From Alteromonas sp. BL110 (lineage in GTDB: Bacteria > Pseudomonadota > Gammaproteobacteria > Enterobacterales > Alteromonadaceae), in the NCBI RefSeq assembly GCF_003443615.1, contig NZ_CP031967.1, positions 124,001 through 188,000 of the forward strand: a stretch of 64,000 nt of DNA, in the 5' to 3' direction. Of this stretch, positions 28,688 through 37,999 are shown one piece after another. The number at the start of each line of letters is the position of its first letter. Position 1 is the first letter of the stretch. Both the position numbers and the translations under genes were made by a program. The notes below the pieces were generated by a model that made no database searches, was not told the origin of the DNA, and saw only the letters and a program-made list of their open reading frames with translations.

Positions 28688-28742
28688 GGACAAAGGCGTC
28701 CCCAGTTCTTTCTAACGAGAGTGCTGCGGACGCCTTTTTTTG
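28688..28742 (+). terminator. Leader attenuator: hexaloop hairpin overlapping a strong terminator
   Basis: AAAGGCGTCC (28692-28701) pairs with GGACGCCTTT (28728-28737), followed by a run of T: a strong terminator in the leader, about 80 bp before the FNT start. The 5' arm can instead form GGAC-AAAGGC-GTCC (28688-28701). This small stem has a six-base loop with A at position 1 and G at position 4, the pattern recognised by ANTAR-domain antiterminators such as NasR/NasT. The two structures are mutually exclusive. I did not find a convincing first hexaloop hairpin upstream. Confidence 0.6.
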
Positions 28743-28822
28743 ATCTGCAAGAGTGCATGTAGATAGCTAACTTTTGAACCACAACTGGCAACTTATCAAT
28801 AACGACAATGTGAGGTGAAACC

Positions 28823-29671
28823 ATGGCTTATCTTCTCCCCGCTGAGTTTGCGACCAAAATGGTCGATGCAGGCGAAGCGAAAATATATATGTCTACACGA
28901 GATACTTTAATACGCGCTTACATGGCAGGTGCTATCTTGGCACTGGCTGCCGTTTTTGCAATTACCATAGCCGTTCAAACTGGAGTATTCCTTCTAGGAG
29001 CCGTGCTCTTTCCCGTAGGCTTTTGTATGCTTTACCTTATGGGCTTTGACCTTTTAACCGGTGTATTTGTATTAACGCCACTAGCGTGGCTTGCCCAGCG
29101 CCCAGGGGTTACGCCAAAACAGATATTGCGGAACTGGGGCTTAGTGTTCTTAGGTAACTTTGGCGGCGCATTAACCGTTGCCTTTATGATGTCGTTTATT
29201 TTTACCATGGGCTATAACGTAGATGGCGGCGCGATCGCGACTAAGGTTGCCAGTATTGGTGAAGCCCGTACATTAGGCTACGCAGAGCACGGTGCAGCTG
29301 GCTGGTTCACTATTTTTATCCGCGGCATGCTATGTAACTGGATGGTATCGCTAGGCGTAGTGGGAGCGATGATCTCAACCCACGTAAGCGGTAAAGTGTT
29401 GGCTATGTGGATGCCTATCATGCTGTTCTTCTTCATGGGCTTTGAACACTCTGTGGTAAATATGTTCCTTTTCCCATTTGGTCTTATCATGGGCGGTGAT
29501 TTCTCTGTAATGGATTATTTCATTTGGAATGAAATTCCAACAGCACTGGGGAACTTAGTAGGCGGCTTAGCATTTACTGGCCTTACGCTTTATACCACCC
29601 ACGTGAAGACATTGCCAAAGCGTACAATCCCTGTTGATAAAGCTGCGGCATCTCAAACGCTACCTATCTAA
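28823..29671 (+). CDS. Formate/nitrite transporter (FNT) family channel
   Basis: 282 residues with six transmembrane helices. FNT features are the helix-break segments GFDLLTGVF and FLGNFGGALTV, the GMLCNWMVSLGV segment, the conserved gating His in GFEHSVVNMF, and ALGNLVGGLAF near the end. FNT pentamers conduct small monovalent anions (formate, nitrite, hydrosulfide and similar). Because a cyanase and a kinase/phosphatase follow, and nitrogen-control signals precede, nitrite or possibly cyanate is more plausible here than formate, but this is inference. GAGGTG ribosome binding site precedes the ATG. Inner membrane. Confidence 0.92.
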   Translation: MAYLLPAEFATKMVDAGEAKIYMSTRDTLIRAYMAGAILALAAVFAITIAVQTGVFLLGAVLFPVGFCMLYLMGFDLLTGVFVLTPLAWLAQRPGVTPKQILRNWGLVFLGNFGGALTVAFMMSFIFTMGYNVDGGAIATKVASIGEARTLGYAEHGAAGWFTIFIRGMLCNWMVSLGVVGAMISTHVSGKVLAMWMPIMLFFFMGFEHSVVNMFLFPFGLIMGGDFSVMDYFIWNEIPTALGNLVGGLAFTGLTLYTTHVKTLPKRTIPVDKAAASQTLPI

Positions 29672-29813
29672 ACAAGATATTTAGCTCAAACTACGTAACC
29701 AAACCGCCGTCACGACAATAACCCTTATGTTAAGTCGTGATGGCAACCCTCTTCCATTTCTAAATTAAGTCGTTAAGCCAATGACCATATAGCTAGGTAA
29801 CAAGCAATTGAAT

Positions 29814-31670
29814 ATGAATGAGCAAGCAGCGCTACAAACCTCGACCTACTCGCTACCTTGCACACTTTCTGTAAGTGCGTTCTCAACATCTGGCGTTAAA
29901 GAGATAAACCAAGATGCTTACGCCTATCATTTATCTTCTAACGAGCTAAATCAAAATAGTATTTTTGTGGTTGCTGACGGTGTCAGCAGTAGCACGGTAA
30001 GCCAAGTCGCTAGCGATTTTGCTACTCGCCAATTTACTACGCTGTTTAACATAGCGCCCGAACAATGGACGGTTAAAACCCGCGCCGAAACTATTATTAA
30101 AGAAATTAATGCACTGCTTTATACTCGAACGCAGAAAAGCGCGTTTTGCTACACCCCGGAAAAAGGCTATGTTTGTACCCTCTCAGTAGCAATCGTAACC
30201 GGCAATCACCTAGACGTGTTTCACGTTGGAGATAGTCAAATCGAGGTTATGACTGACGATGCTAAAGACCCAATATTACTAACTCGCCCTCACCGACAAG
30301 TATCAGATAGTGAACCGTCACAGACTTATCTTGCCAATGCGTTGGGCGTGAAAGCAAGTATCGAAATTGACCATACATCGTTAACTTTAACCTCACCAAG
30401 TACCATTGCGATAAGTACCGATGGCGTTTATGAATTCGTAGCGCTACCGAGCATACTCAATAAAATTAATAATGCACCTACGCTATCTGAAAATCAGGCA
30501 GCATTAGTTGTTCACGAGGCGTTTAACAATGGAAGCGCTGATAACCTCACCCTTCTGCTTATAAAGGTAGAGTTTAGACATAACGGTGAACAAACCGTGC
30601 TCTCAGCTGTTGAGGATACAGATAGCAATAGTTATCGGGTATCTAATACTGTCGGTCATTACAATAGTAAATTACCATCAAAGTCTATCGACGAGTTAGC
30701 TTTTGCCGAACTAAAGATAGGTGATGAAATAGATGGATTTAAACTAGAACGTCAGCTTTATACTTCTGCGCGAAGCCATGTGTTTATCGCTATGCAAAGC
30801 CCTTCGCCCGTTGCAAGCACAAATAACACTGTGGTTGTTAAAACACCTGCCACTGACTTTTCTCAATCACCTGAAATGCTAAACGGCTTTCTATTAGAGA
30901 ATTGGTTTTTAAGGCGGGTCAACTCGCCCCACATTGTAAAAAGCCCTACTTTTACAGATTTGGGTTGTCAAAACACACCCACAGCCTTTTATAGCGTAAG
31001 TAGCTATGTGCAAGGACAAACATTAACGCAATGGTCTATCGATAACCCTACGCCCTCATTAGAGCAAATTAGAAATATCATTGAACAGGTCGGTAAAGGG
31101 TTACAAGCGATGCATCGCCAGGGGATGCTTCACCGAGATATACGCCCCGACAATATAATTATCAGCGAACAGGGTCACTGTACCCTTATTGATCTTGGTT
31201 CAGCAGCCTTAAAAGATGCACCCAGTCTTTATAGCGATGCGCCTATTCCTGGCGCCGCGCTCTTTGCTGCACCAGAATACTTTTTAGGAAATGTAGGCAC
31301 CGAGCGCTCTGATTTATTTTCCTTAGCCTTACTCACTTACTACCTTTTATGCGGTCGTTACCCCTACCATTCCAAGCTTGCCCACTGTCACACTTTTGCT
31401 GAACAGAAAAAGCTAAAATACGAGACGGCGTTAGATCCTAAAAGACCAATACCCACTTGGGTTGATAGTGCGCTTAAGCGTGCTTTACACATAAATCCCG
31501 ACAAACGCTACTCTTCGCTTTCAGAGTTCATTCATTCGCTGCGCTACCCAAATCCTTCTGAGCACACAACTTATCAGCCCTTAGTAAAACGCCATCCACT
31601 TTTTGTCTACAAAGCACTAATACTGGCCCTTATTGTCAGCAATCTAATAACGCTCATTTTATTTAACTAA
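29814..31670 (+). CDS. Bifunctional PP2C phosphatase / Ser-Thr protein kinase with C-terminal membrane anchor
   Basis: 618 residues from ATG 29814; a TTG two codons upstream is also possible. The N-terminal half (~20-260) is a PP2C phosphatase with metal-binding motifs NQDAYAY, VADGVSSS, HVGDSQ, STDGVYEF and SADNLTLLL. The second half (~300-585) is a Hanks-type kinase: VVVKT supplies the ATP-binding Lys, and the catalytic loop is HRDIRPDN, with Arg where Lys is usual. DLG replaces DFG, and APEY and ERSDLFSLALLTYYLL follow. A single transmembrane helix lies at the extreme C-terminus, so the enzyme domains face the cytoplasm. Opposing activities in one chain suggest a switch acting on a neighbour, perhaps the FNT channel or cyanase. 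Confidence 0.93.
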   Translation: MNEQAALQTSTYSLPCTLSVSAFSTSGVKEINQDAYAYHLSSNELNQNSIFVVADGVSSSTVSQVASDFATRQFTTLFNIAPEQWTVKTRAETIIKEINALLYTRTQKSAFCYTPEKGYVCTLSVAIVTGNHLDVFHVGDSQIEVMTDDAKDPILLTRPHRQVSDSEPSQTYLANALGVKASIEIDHTSLTLTSPSTIAISTDGVYEFVALPSILNKINNAPTLSENQAALVVHEAFNNGSADNLTLLLIKVEFRHNGEQTVLSAVEDTDSNSYRVSNTVGHYNSKLPSKSIDELAFAELKIGDEIDGFKLERQLYTSARSHVFIAMQSPSPVASTNNTVVVKTPATDFSQSPEMLNGFLLENWFLRRVNSPHIVKSPTFTDLGCQNTPTAFYSVSSYVQGQTLTQWSIDNPTPSLEQIRNIIEQVGKGLQAMHRQGMLHRDIRPDNIIISEQGHCTLIDLGSAALKDAPSLYSDAPIPGAALFAAPEYFLGNVGTERSDLFSLALLTYYLLCGRYPYHSKLAHCHTFAEQKKLKYETALDPKRPIPTWVDSALKRALHINPDKRYSSLSEFIHSLRYPNPSEHTTYQPLVKRHPLFVYKALILALIVSNLITLILFN

Positions 31671-31688
31671 CCCATTGAGGAAATACTA

Positions 31689-32138
31689 ATGATTACATCG
31701 AGAACCCAAGTTACCGACATGATTCAATCAGCTAAGATTTTGAAAGGTGTAAAATGGAGTCAGATAGCTGAAGTAGTTGGTCAATCAAAAGAATGGAGTA
31801 CAGCTGCCTGTTTAGGTCAAATGGCAATGACAAAACAGCAAGCCGAAGCGGTAGGCGAATTACTTGAGCTTACCGACGAAGCCATTGCTTGGCTCCAAAT
31901 TGTACCTTACAAAGGTTCCTTGCCAACAGAAGTGCCTACCGACCCGCTAATTTACCGCTGGTATGAACTCGTCAATGTATATGGCACTACCTTAAAAGAA
32001 CTTATTCATGAAGAGTTTGGCGACGGTATTATGAGTGCCATCGACTTTTCGATGGATTTACAACGTGAGAACGATCCGAAAGGCGACCGCGTTAGCGTGG
32101 TTATGTCGGGTAAATTTTTGCCTTATAAAATGTACTAA
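31689..32138 (+). CDS. cynS: Cyanase (cyanate hydratase)
   Basis: Catalyses cyanate + bicarbonate to ammonia + 2 CO2, giving both detoxification and a nitrogen source. 149 residues, near the 156 of E. coli CynS. The N-terminal helical DNA-binding-like domain is followed by the catalytic domain. The active-site residues can be placed at Arg90, Glu93 (YRWYELVNVYG) and Ser116 (GDGIMSAIDF). GAGGAAA precedes the ATG, 18 bp after the kinase stop, so it is the third gene of the FNT operon. No cynR or cynT is adjacent; bicarbonate supply must come from elsewhere. Cytoplasmic decamer in the family. Confidence 0.97.
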   Translation: MITSRTQVTDMIQSAKILKGVKWSQIAEVVGQSKEWSTAACLGQMAMTKQQAEAVGELLELTDEAIAWLQIVPYKGSLPTEVPTDPLIYRWYELVNVYGTTLKELIHEEFGDGIMSAIDFSMDLQRENDPKGDRVSVVMSGKFLPYKMY

Positions 32139-32157
32139 AACGCTGAGCTAGAGGCAT

Positions 32158-32189
32158 AAAAAAAGCCGGTCGAATGACCGGCTTTTTTG
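32158..32189. terminator. Bidirectional terminator between cynS and fusA2
   Basis: GCCGGTC (32165-32171) and GACCGGC (32176-32182) with a GAAT loop are flanked by A- and T-runs on both sides, so it can terminate both convergent transcripts. Confidence 0.95.
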
Positions 32190-32242
32190 TATTTTTTTGA
32201 AGCGTTAGCTAACGCAAGCTAGCTAACGTTCGCAAAGGCTAA

Positions 32243-34330
32243 TTACTTAGCGTCTTTACGTGCTTTCGCTTCTTCAATTACTTTGTCAGCTACGTTCTGA
32301 GGACATGCTGAGTAGTGGCTGAATTCCATAGAGAATTGACCACGACCAGATGTAATAGTACGTAGGTGACCGATGTAACCAAACATCTCAGACAGAGGTA
32401 CGTCAGCCTTGATGCGAACGCCAGTAGCGCCAGCTTCTTGGTCTTTGATCATACCACGACGACGGTTAAGGTCACCGATTACGTCACCAACGTTGTCTTC
32501 TGGGCTGAATACGTCAACTTTCATTACAGGCTCAAGAATTTGAGGACCGGCTTTTGGCATTGACTGACGGAATGCACCTTTCGCTGCAATTTCAAACGCG
32601 ATTGCTGATGAGTCAACTGCGTGGAAACCACCGTCGTATAGCTCAACTTCAACGTCTAGTACTGGGTAGCCAGCTAGTGGACCTACTTCCATCATGCTCT
32701 TGAAGCCTTTTTCAATCGCCGGGAAGAATTCTTTAGGTACGTTACCGCCCACAACAGTAGAAGCAAACGTAAAGCCAGAGTTAGTTTCGCCTGGCTTGAT
32801 GCGGTAATCAATTTTACCGAACTGACCAGAACCACCAGACTGCTTCTTGTGCGTGTAGCTGTCTTCAACTGCTTGCGTGATAGTTTCACGGTATGCAACC
32901 TGAGGCTGACCAACTTCTAGCTCAACGCCGTAAGTACGCTTCAAGATGTCTACTTTGATGTCAAGGTGTAGCTCACCCATACCTTTAAGGATGGTTTCAC
33001 CTGAATCTTCGTCAGTTTCAACTTGGAAAGATGGATCTTCCGCTACTAGCTTACCGATAGCGATAGACATCTTTTCGTTAGCGCCTTTGTCTTTTGGCTT
33101 AACAGCAATCGAGATTACTGGCTCAGGGAAGATCATTGGCTCTAGTGTACAAGCGTTTTTAGGATCACAAAGCGTGTGACCAGTTTGAACGTTCTTCATA
33201 CCTACAACAGCTAGGATGTCACCTGCTTGTGCAGAAGTAAGTTCAGTACGTTCGTCAGCGTGCATTTCAACCATACGGCCGATACGCTCAGTCTTACCAG
33301 TCGCACTGTTAAGAATAGTGTCGCCTTTGTTTAGCTTACCAGAGTAAATACGGATAAACGTTAGGGCACCGAAACGGTCGTCCATGATTTTGAACGCAAG
33401 CGCACGGAACGGCTCGTCAACAGATACTGTTGCTACTTCACCAGTAGGTTCACCAGTCTCTTCATCTGTAAGAGGCTGTGGGTCTACTTCTGTTGGAGAA
33501 GGTAGGAAGTCGATAACCGCGTCAAGAACTAGCTGAATACCTTTGTTCTTAAATGCAGAACCACAGTATGTCGGGAAGAACGCTAGGTCACGAGTACCCT
33601 TACGGATACAACGCTTGATGTCTTCAAGAGACGGCTCTTCGCCATCCATGTAAGCCATCATTAGATCGTCGTCTTGCTCAACTGCAGTCTCGATTAGTTG
33701 CTCACGGTACTCGTTAGCTTTCTCAACCATATCTTCTGGGATATCTACTACTTCGTAGTTCTCAGGTAGGCCTGAGTCATCCCAGATGTACGCTTTCATG
33801 TCTAGAAGGTTTACAACACCTGTAAACTCGTCTTCGATACCGATTGGAAGTGTCATTACTAGCGGGTTAGCAGCAAGTACTTTCTTAACTTGGCCAACAA
33901 CACGGTAGAAGTCTGCACCCATACGGTCTAGCTTGTTAACGAAAATACAGCGTGCAACGCCAGATTCGTTAGCATAACGCCAGTTAGTTTCTGACTGAGG
34001 CTCAACACCGCCAGAACCACAGAATACACCGATACCGCCGTCTAGTACTTTAAGTGAACGATATACTTCAACTGTAAAGTCAACGTGTCCCGGAGTATCG
34101 ATGATGTTCATGCGATGATCTTTCCAGAAACAGGTTGTTGCCGCTGACTGGATGGTAATACCACGCTCAGCTTCCTGCTCCATGAAATCAGTTGTTGATT
34201 CACCATCGTGAACCTCACCAGTTTTATGGATTTTACCAGTAAGCTTCAAGATACGTTCTGTTGTGGTAGTTTTACCCGCGTCTACGTGGGCGAAAATACC
34301 AATGTTTCTGTATAAAGATAAGTCTGACAT
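32243..34330 (-). CDS. fusA2: Elongation factor G, second paralogue (EF-G2)
   Basis: 695-residue translational GTPase with G1 [12 protein letters not shown], switch [21 protein letters not shown]3 DTPGHVDF and G4 NKLDRMGAD, then domains II-V. It is called EF-G2 rather than the main EF-G because it stands alone, not with rpsL-rpsG-tuf. Its signatures [18 protein letters not shown] and NKLDRMGAD also match the second EF-G of Shewanella/Vibrio-type bacteria, where the main EF-G has EVERSLRVLDGA and NKMDR. EF-G2 proteins may do translocation or ribosome recycling under particular conditions; which applies here is unknown. Codon use looks highly biased, suggesting good expression. Confidence 0.9.
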   Translation of the reverse strand: MSDLSLYRNIGIFAHVDAGKTTTTERILKLTGKIHKTGEVHDGESTTDFMEQEAERGITIQSAATTCFWKDHRMNIIDTPGHVDFTVEVYRSLKVLDGGIGVFCGSGGVEPQSETNWRYANESGVARCIFVNKLDRMGADFYRVVGQVKKVLAANPLVMTLPIGIEDEFTGVVNLLDMKAYIWDDSGLPENYEVVDIPEDMVEKANEYREQLIETAVEQDDDLMMAYMDGEEPSLEDIKRCIRKGTRDLAFFPTYCGSAFKNKGIQLVLDAVIDFLPSPTEVDPQPLTDEETGEPTGEVATVSVDEPFRALAFKIMDDRFGALTFIRIYSGKLNKGDTILNSATGKTERIGRMVEMHADERTELTSAQAGDILAVVGMKNVQTGHTLCDPKNACTLEPMIFPEPVISIAVKPKDKGANEKMSIAIGKLVAEDPSFQVETDEDSGETILKGMGELHLDIKVDILKRTYGVELEVGQPQVAYRETITQAVEDSYTHKKQSGGSGQFGKIDYRIKPGETNSGFTFASTVVGGNVPKEFFPAIEKGFKSMMEVGPLAGYPVLDVEVELYDGGFHAVDSSAIAFEIAAKGAFRQSMPKAGPQILEPVMKVDVFSPEDNVGDVIGDLNRRRGMIKDQEAGATGVRIKADVPLSEMFGYIGHLRTITSGRGQFSMEFSHYSACPQNVADKVIEEAKARKDAK

Positions 34331-34513
34331 TAGTTCACTTTCATTGGTTCAGAGTAAAAAAACGGCTGGATTATAAAGGATTTCTATACCAGATTTACAC
34401 CTTTTTTAGCATAAACCTAAAATTCGCTTGCCAAAATCCGCGCCAGCATCAATTCTTTTCTATAAGTATCAATAGCTTAATTAGTTATGACACTTTTTTG
34501 AAAAATAACAAAA

Positions 34514-35611
34514 TCACACCTCATCAGCTGAAGTGCGAACAATTGTTACTGTAACTTCATCTCTGTCGTGGTAGAGATGCCTAACTTTAACCGCGAATGC
34601 ATCATTTAGGGCATTTAAACGGCTACTTAGCAACGCCATGGCTTCAACTACAGTTTCATAGCGCTGTTTCATAGGTAGCTTTAGATTAAAAATGGCGTGG
34701 GTTGCCCAGTGCTTGACCAGCCAATCCCCCATTAACTTCGCTACTCTATCGGGTTGTTCTATCATATCACAAACAAGCAGATCGACGCGACCAAATTGTG
34801 GTCGATAGGTAAACCCGTCTGCTGCGTGATGTTCAACCAACCCGGTACTCATTAAACTATCGGCTACGAGTCCATTATCGATAGCCTCCACATACATGCC
34901 GCGCTTCACCAGTTGATAAGTCCAACCACCAGGACACGCCCCTAAGTCAACCGCACGCCCACCGTTTCGAAGTACTTTCGTTTGCTGAGTGTCACTCAGC
35001 ATGTTTACAAGTGCATCTTCGAGTTTAAGCGTAGACCGGCTAGGCGCATCGCTTGGAAATTTTAATCGGCAGATACCGAGATGATCACGACTTGCGTGGC
35101 TAGGTAATGTATAGCCAATATGACAAATTTCAAATGACTCAAAGAAAATATGCAGTTTAGGTTTACCTACATTTTCTTTTGCAGTAAGCCACTCTGCCTT
35201 CCTTAACGCTTGGCGAAGAGGTACGGTAAACTTACGGCAAAACTTAGCGAGCGTTTTCCCATCTTCAGTATCGGGATATTCCACATCGATGGCACCAAAA
35301 ATAGAAAACGGCTTTTCTACTTCTTTTAGTGCTTCGAGTACCTGCCCTACTCGGTCTTCTTTTTCGATATCGGTTAATATTGCAAAAACAGCCACTAACT
35401 GGCGAGGAAAGATGCTGTCGTGAACAGTAAACTGGGTAATGGTTTGCTCTAATTGCGAAGCATCGTATAAATGGTAGTGCACAAAGCCACTATTCTTCTT
35501 AGACACAGGGTAACCGTAGCACTGCGCTTCACCATATTTCGATGTGAGTTCGTTCGCCGTGTCATTTTCATACCCCGGTCGGCAATAGCCTAAAATACTA
35601 GCATTAGACAT
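34514..35611 (-). CDS. rlmM: 23S rRNA 2'-O-ribose C2498 methyltransferase
   Basis: 365 residues from ATG 35609-35611 (MSNASILGYCRPGYEND), preceded by GAGGAGCAGG. The open frame extends 18 codons further upstream inside DUF423 but without a start signal. An N-terminal THUMP-like RNA-binding region precedes an RrmJ-type Rossmann methyltransferase: the SAM motif is AVDLGACPGGWTYQL and a catalytic Lys-Asp-Lys-type arrangement (LVCDMIEQP, LKLPMKQR) follows. Methylates C2498 of 23S rRNA in E. coli. Overlaps the preceding DUF423 gene by 8 nt, and the DUF423-rlmM pair is conserved in E. coli (ygdD-rlmM). Confidence 0.95.
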   Translation of the reverse strand: MSNASILGYCRPGYENDTANELTSKYGEAQCYGYPVSKKNSGFVHYHLYDASQLEQTITQFTVHDSIFPRQLVAVFAILTDIEKEDRVGQVLEALKEVEKPFSIFGAIDVEYPDTEDGKTLAKFCRKFTVPLRQALRKAEWLTAKENVGKPKLHIFFESFEICHIGYTLPSHASRDHLGICRLKFPSDAPSRSTLKLEDALVNMLSDTQQTKVLRNGGRAVDLGACPGGWTYQLVKRGMYVEAIDNGLVADSLMSTGLVEHHAADGFTYRPQFGRVDLLVCDMIEQPDRVAKLMGDWLVKHWATHAIFNLKLPMKQRYETVVEAMALLSSRLNALNDAFAVKVRHLYHDRDEVTVTIVRTSADEV

Positions 35612-36116
35612 TACCTGCTCCTCTGTTTTTATCGTTTGTTTCGGCTTGCGCCATGTGTTTAGCATTTGTCCGGTCTAAATCAGATAAGTTTTGCTGTGCG
35701 CTTTCGTTCTCTTTAGACCGCCCCACAAGCAAACCAATCATTAATAAAGTCCACCCAGCGATAAAGAATAGGCCGCCTAATGGGGTAACTGGACCAAACC
35801 ATTTAATACCGCTGATGGCGAGCGCGTATAAACTTCCGCTAAACAATACCGTACCGGTAACAAAACAAAACGCCGCACGATTAACCCACTTCGATGAGAC
35901 ATAAGCTGACAGAGCAGGCAACAGTATCAAAGCTAACGCGTGATACATTTGGTAGCGCACACCTATTTCAAATGTGCTGAGTTGCTCTGCACTCAATACA
36001 CTTTTTAAACCATGTGCGCCAAACGCCCCTAGCACAACCGCTAAGCCTGCAAACGCCGCTCCAATGACAAGATAAGGTTTAGCAAGGCTAGCCAACCTAA
36101 ATTTTTCGTTACTCAT
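35604..36116 (-). CDS. DUF423 family membrane protein (YgdD-like)
   Basis: 170 residues. Four hydrophobic helices occupy residues ~15-125, including AFAGLAVVLGAFGAHGLK (the conserved GAFGAHGL of DUF423) and RYQMYHALALILLP. The last ~40 residues are polar. Inner membrane; function unknown. It overlaps rlmM by 8 nt. The set gcvA - DUF423 - rlmM resembles the E. coli gcvA-ygdD-rlmM order, with an alpha/beta hydrolase gene inserted after gcvA. Confidence 0.92.
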   Translation of the reverse strand: MSNEKFRLASLAKPYLVIGAAFAGLAVVLGAFGAHGLKSVLSAEQLSTFEIGVRYQMYHALALILLPALSAYVSSKWVNRAAFCFVTGTVLFSGSLYALAISGIKWFGPVTPLGGLFFIAGWTLLMIGLLVGRSKENESAQQNLSDLDRTNAKHMAQAETNDKNRGAGNV

Positions 36117-36158
36117 TAATTTAATCGTTCACTTTCGTTTCAAATGTTGTTTTGAATA

Positions 36159-36878
36159 TCAACTAGACAGATTGCGGGTTATGAAAACCGCGGTTAATTC
36201 AGCAGCTTTCACAATATGTTGTTGTTGGGTTTTACCGCTGGCCTTTCTTGGTTTGAAGCTGTGGTCACCGTCTTCTAAAAATACGCATTCAATAATTGAT
36301 GATAGTGCGTAATTCTCTTCATCACTTACAATCTCATTTTTATTACCAAAGGTATCTCTTTCCCCTTGGATAATAAGCAGAGGTTTCGCCGCTGTTAGCA
36401 AGTGTTCTGTGCGGGTTTTCTCCGGCTTCCCCGGTGGGTGAAATGGATAGCCCAGCGCTATTGCGCCTTTTACGTTGCTTATACTTTCATACACCATGGT
36501 AGCCATACGCCCGCCCATCGACTTTCCGCCGATGAACACGGGTAAGTTATGCAGGGCTTTGTTATCTTTGCTGCAAGTTTCAATTACCGCAGCGAAGTGT
36601 GACATGAGTTTGTCGGCTTTATCAGGAGGCCTTCGCTTGCCGGTAGCTTTAATGGTTTGCATATACGGAAAATTAAAAAGCACCGTAGATATGCCTTTAG
36701 CAACAAGTTCATTTGCTATGTCTTGCATAAATTCATGCTCTTTACCTGCCCCAGCGCCATGCCCAAGTATTAAACATGCGACAGGCGCTTTGGCAGCGTG
36801 CACTTCCATATCGAAAACCACGTCGTTTGTACTCGCCTCTGTATTGGTTTGTGTAGTGCCTTCTTTTAACTTAGCCAT
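36159..36878 (-). CDS. Alpha/beta hydrolase (KANL3/Tex30, dienelactone hydrolase-like)
   Basis: 239 residues from ATG 36876-36878, two bases after the regulator's stop codon; an upstream in-frame ATG inside the regulator is less likely. The fold is marked by LILGHGAGAGKEHEF (oxyanion loop), the nucleophile GGKSMGGRM (GxSxG), Asp in IQGERDTFGN and His in LEDGDHSF. This is the pattern of the TEX30/KANL3 group of small hydrolases, which have no settled substrate in bacteria. No signal peptide. Probably co-transcribed with the LysR gene, DUF423 and rlmM. Confidence 0.85.
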   Translation of the reverse strand: MAKLKEGTTQTNTEASTNDVVFDMEVHAAKAPVACLILGHGAGAGKEHEFMQDIANELVAKGISTVLFNFPYMQTIKATGKRRPPDKADKLMSHFAAVIETCSKDNKALHNLPVFIGGKSMGGRMATMVYESISNVKGAIALGYPFHPPGKPEKTRTEHLLTAAKPLLIIQGERDTFGNKNEIVSDEENYALSSIIECVFLEDGDHSFKPRKASGKTQQQHIVKAAELTAVFITRNLSS

Positions 36879-36879
36879 A

Positions 36880-37782
36880 CTACAACAAGTCCTCTTGTTC
36901 AGATTCAACTAGGGCTAAAATCCAGTCTCTAAACGCTGCAATTTTTCCTAATTCAGCCTGTGATTCCTCGCACACTAAATAAAATGCGTCTCTACTCTCT
37001 ACCCGTTCTTCAAACGGCATTACCAATCGCCCTGCTTCAATTTCTGGTCTAGCGAGTATGGTGTTACCCAACGCGATACCTTGACCTAGCGCAGCAGCTT
37101 GCAATACCAACATAGAATGGCTGAAAACCGGGCCATGATTCACATTCACGCCCACAACGCCAACATGTTTTAGCCAGTTTTTCCAAGCAGTACGGCTTAA
37201 ATCGTGAAGCAACACGTGGTGACGTAAGTCAGACAGGCTGGATAAAGGTTTAGGCCCTTGGAAAAGCATGGGTGAACACAAAGGCGTTAAAAACTCTCGG
37301 TGCAGCTGATCAGCTTGCAGCCCAGCCCAACGCCCCTTGCCATAATATATTGCAACGTCCACATCGTCTTCTAAGAAACCTTCGTCGAAGTCTACCGCTT
37401 TGATGCGCACGTCAATATCCGGGTGCGCCAAACTGAATTTATGAATACGGGGTACCAACCATTGGCTTGCAAAACTCGGTGGCATGGCGACTGTGATGGC
37501 ACCTTTACTGCCCTTCGCAAGCAATCTTTCTGTGGCGTCCTGTAAGTTTTTAAAGATATCTTTTAGCTCTAGGAAATAGGCTTGCCCCTCTTCGGTAAGA
37601 AGCAGAGTCCTATTTCTTCTTAGAAACAGCTTCATAGATAAGTAATCTTCAAGCGCTTTTATTTGATGACTCACCGCTGCTTGAGTAACAAACAGTTCGT
37701 CGGCTGCCTTGGTAAAGCTCAAATGCCGCGCCGCCGCTTCGAACGATTTTAAGGCATTGAGAGGGGGTAAACGTCGGTGCAT
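36880..37782 (-). CDS. gcvA: LysR family regulator, GcvA type
   Basis: 300 residues. The N-terminus PPLNALKSFEAAARHLSFTKAADELFVTQAAVSHQIKALE is closely like GcvA, the glycine-cleavage regulator of E. coli (shown here only to place the family). The effector-binding domain (~90-300) has the GcvA-like VAIYYGKGRW and AALGQGIALGN. In E. coli GcvA activates gcvTHP with glycine. The same role is probable but gcvTHP is not in the window. It is divergent from a small secreted-protein gene across 217 bp, which it may also regulate. Confidence 0.85.
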   Translation of the reverse strand: MHRRLPPLNALKSFEAAARHLSFTKAADELFVTQAAVSHQIKALEDYLSMKLFLRRNRTLLLTEEGQAYFLELKDIFKNLQDATERLLAKGSKGAITVAMPPSFASQWLVPRIHKFSLAHPDIDVRIKAVDFDEGFLEDDVDVAIYYGKGRWAGLQADQLHREFLTPLCSPMLFQGPKPLSSLSDLRHHVLLHDLSRTAWKNWLKHVGVVGVNVNHGPVFSHSMLVLQAAALGQGIALGNTILARPEIEAGRLVMPFEERVESRDAFYLVCEESQAELGKIAAFRDWILALVESEQEDLL

Positions 37783-37999
37783 ATATCGTTTTCAAATCCA
37801 GTGTGAACGAAGCATGACAGTTACATTAGTTTTTCTAATGACAGCCCATACTTTTACTCGTTTTATTTTTCACCACCTACTGACTATAATTTACCCGAAA
37901 TTAAAAAAGAGCATTTAATTTCAGTATATTATGGTGCATAAATGTTAAACATTTTAACATTAACCAACAAATTTTTAATTATTTTTATTAGGTGTGAAA

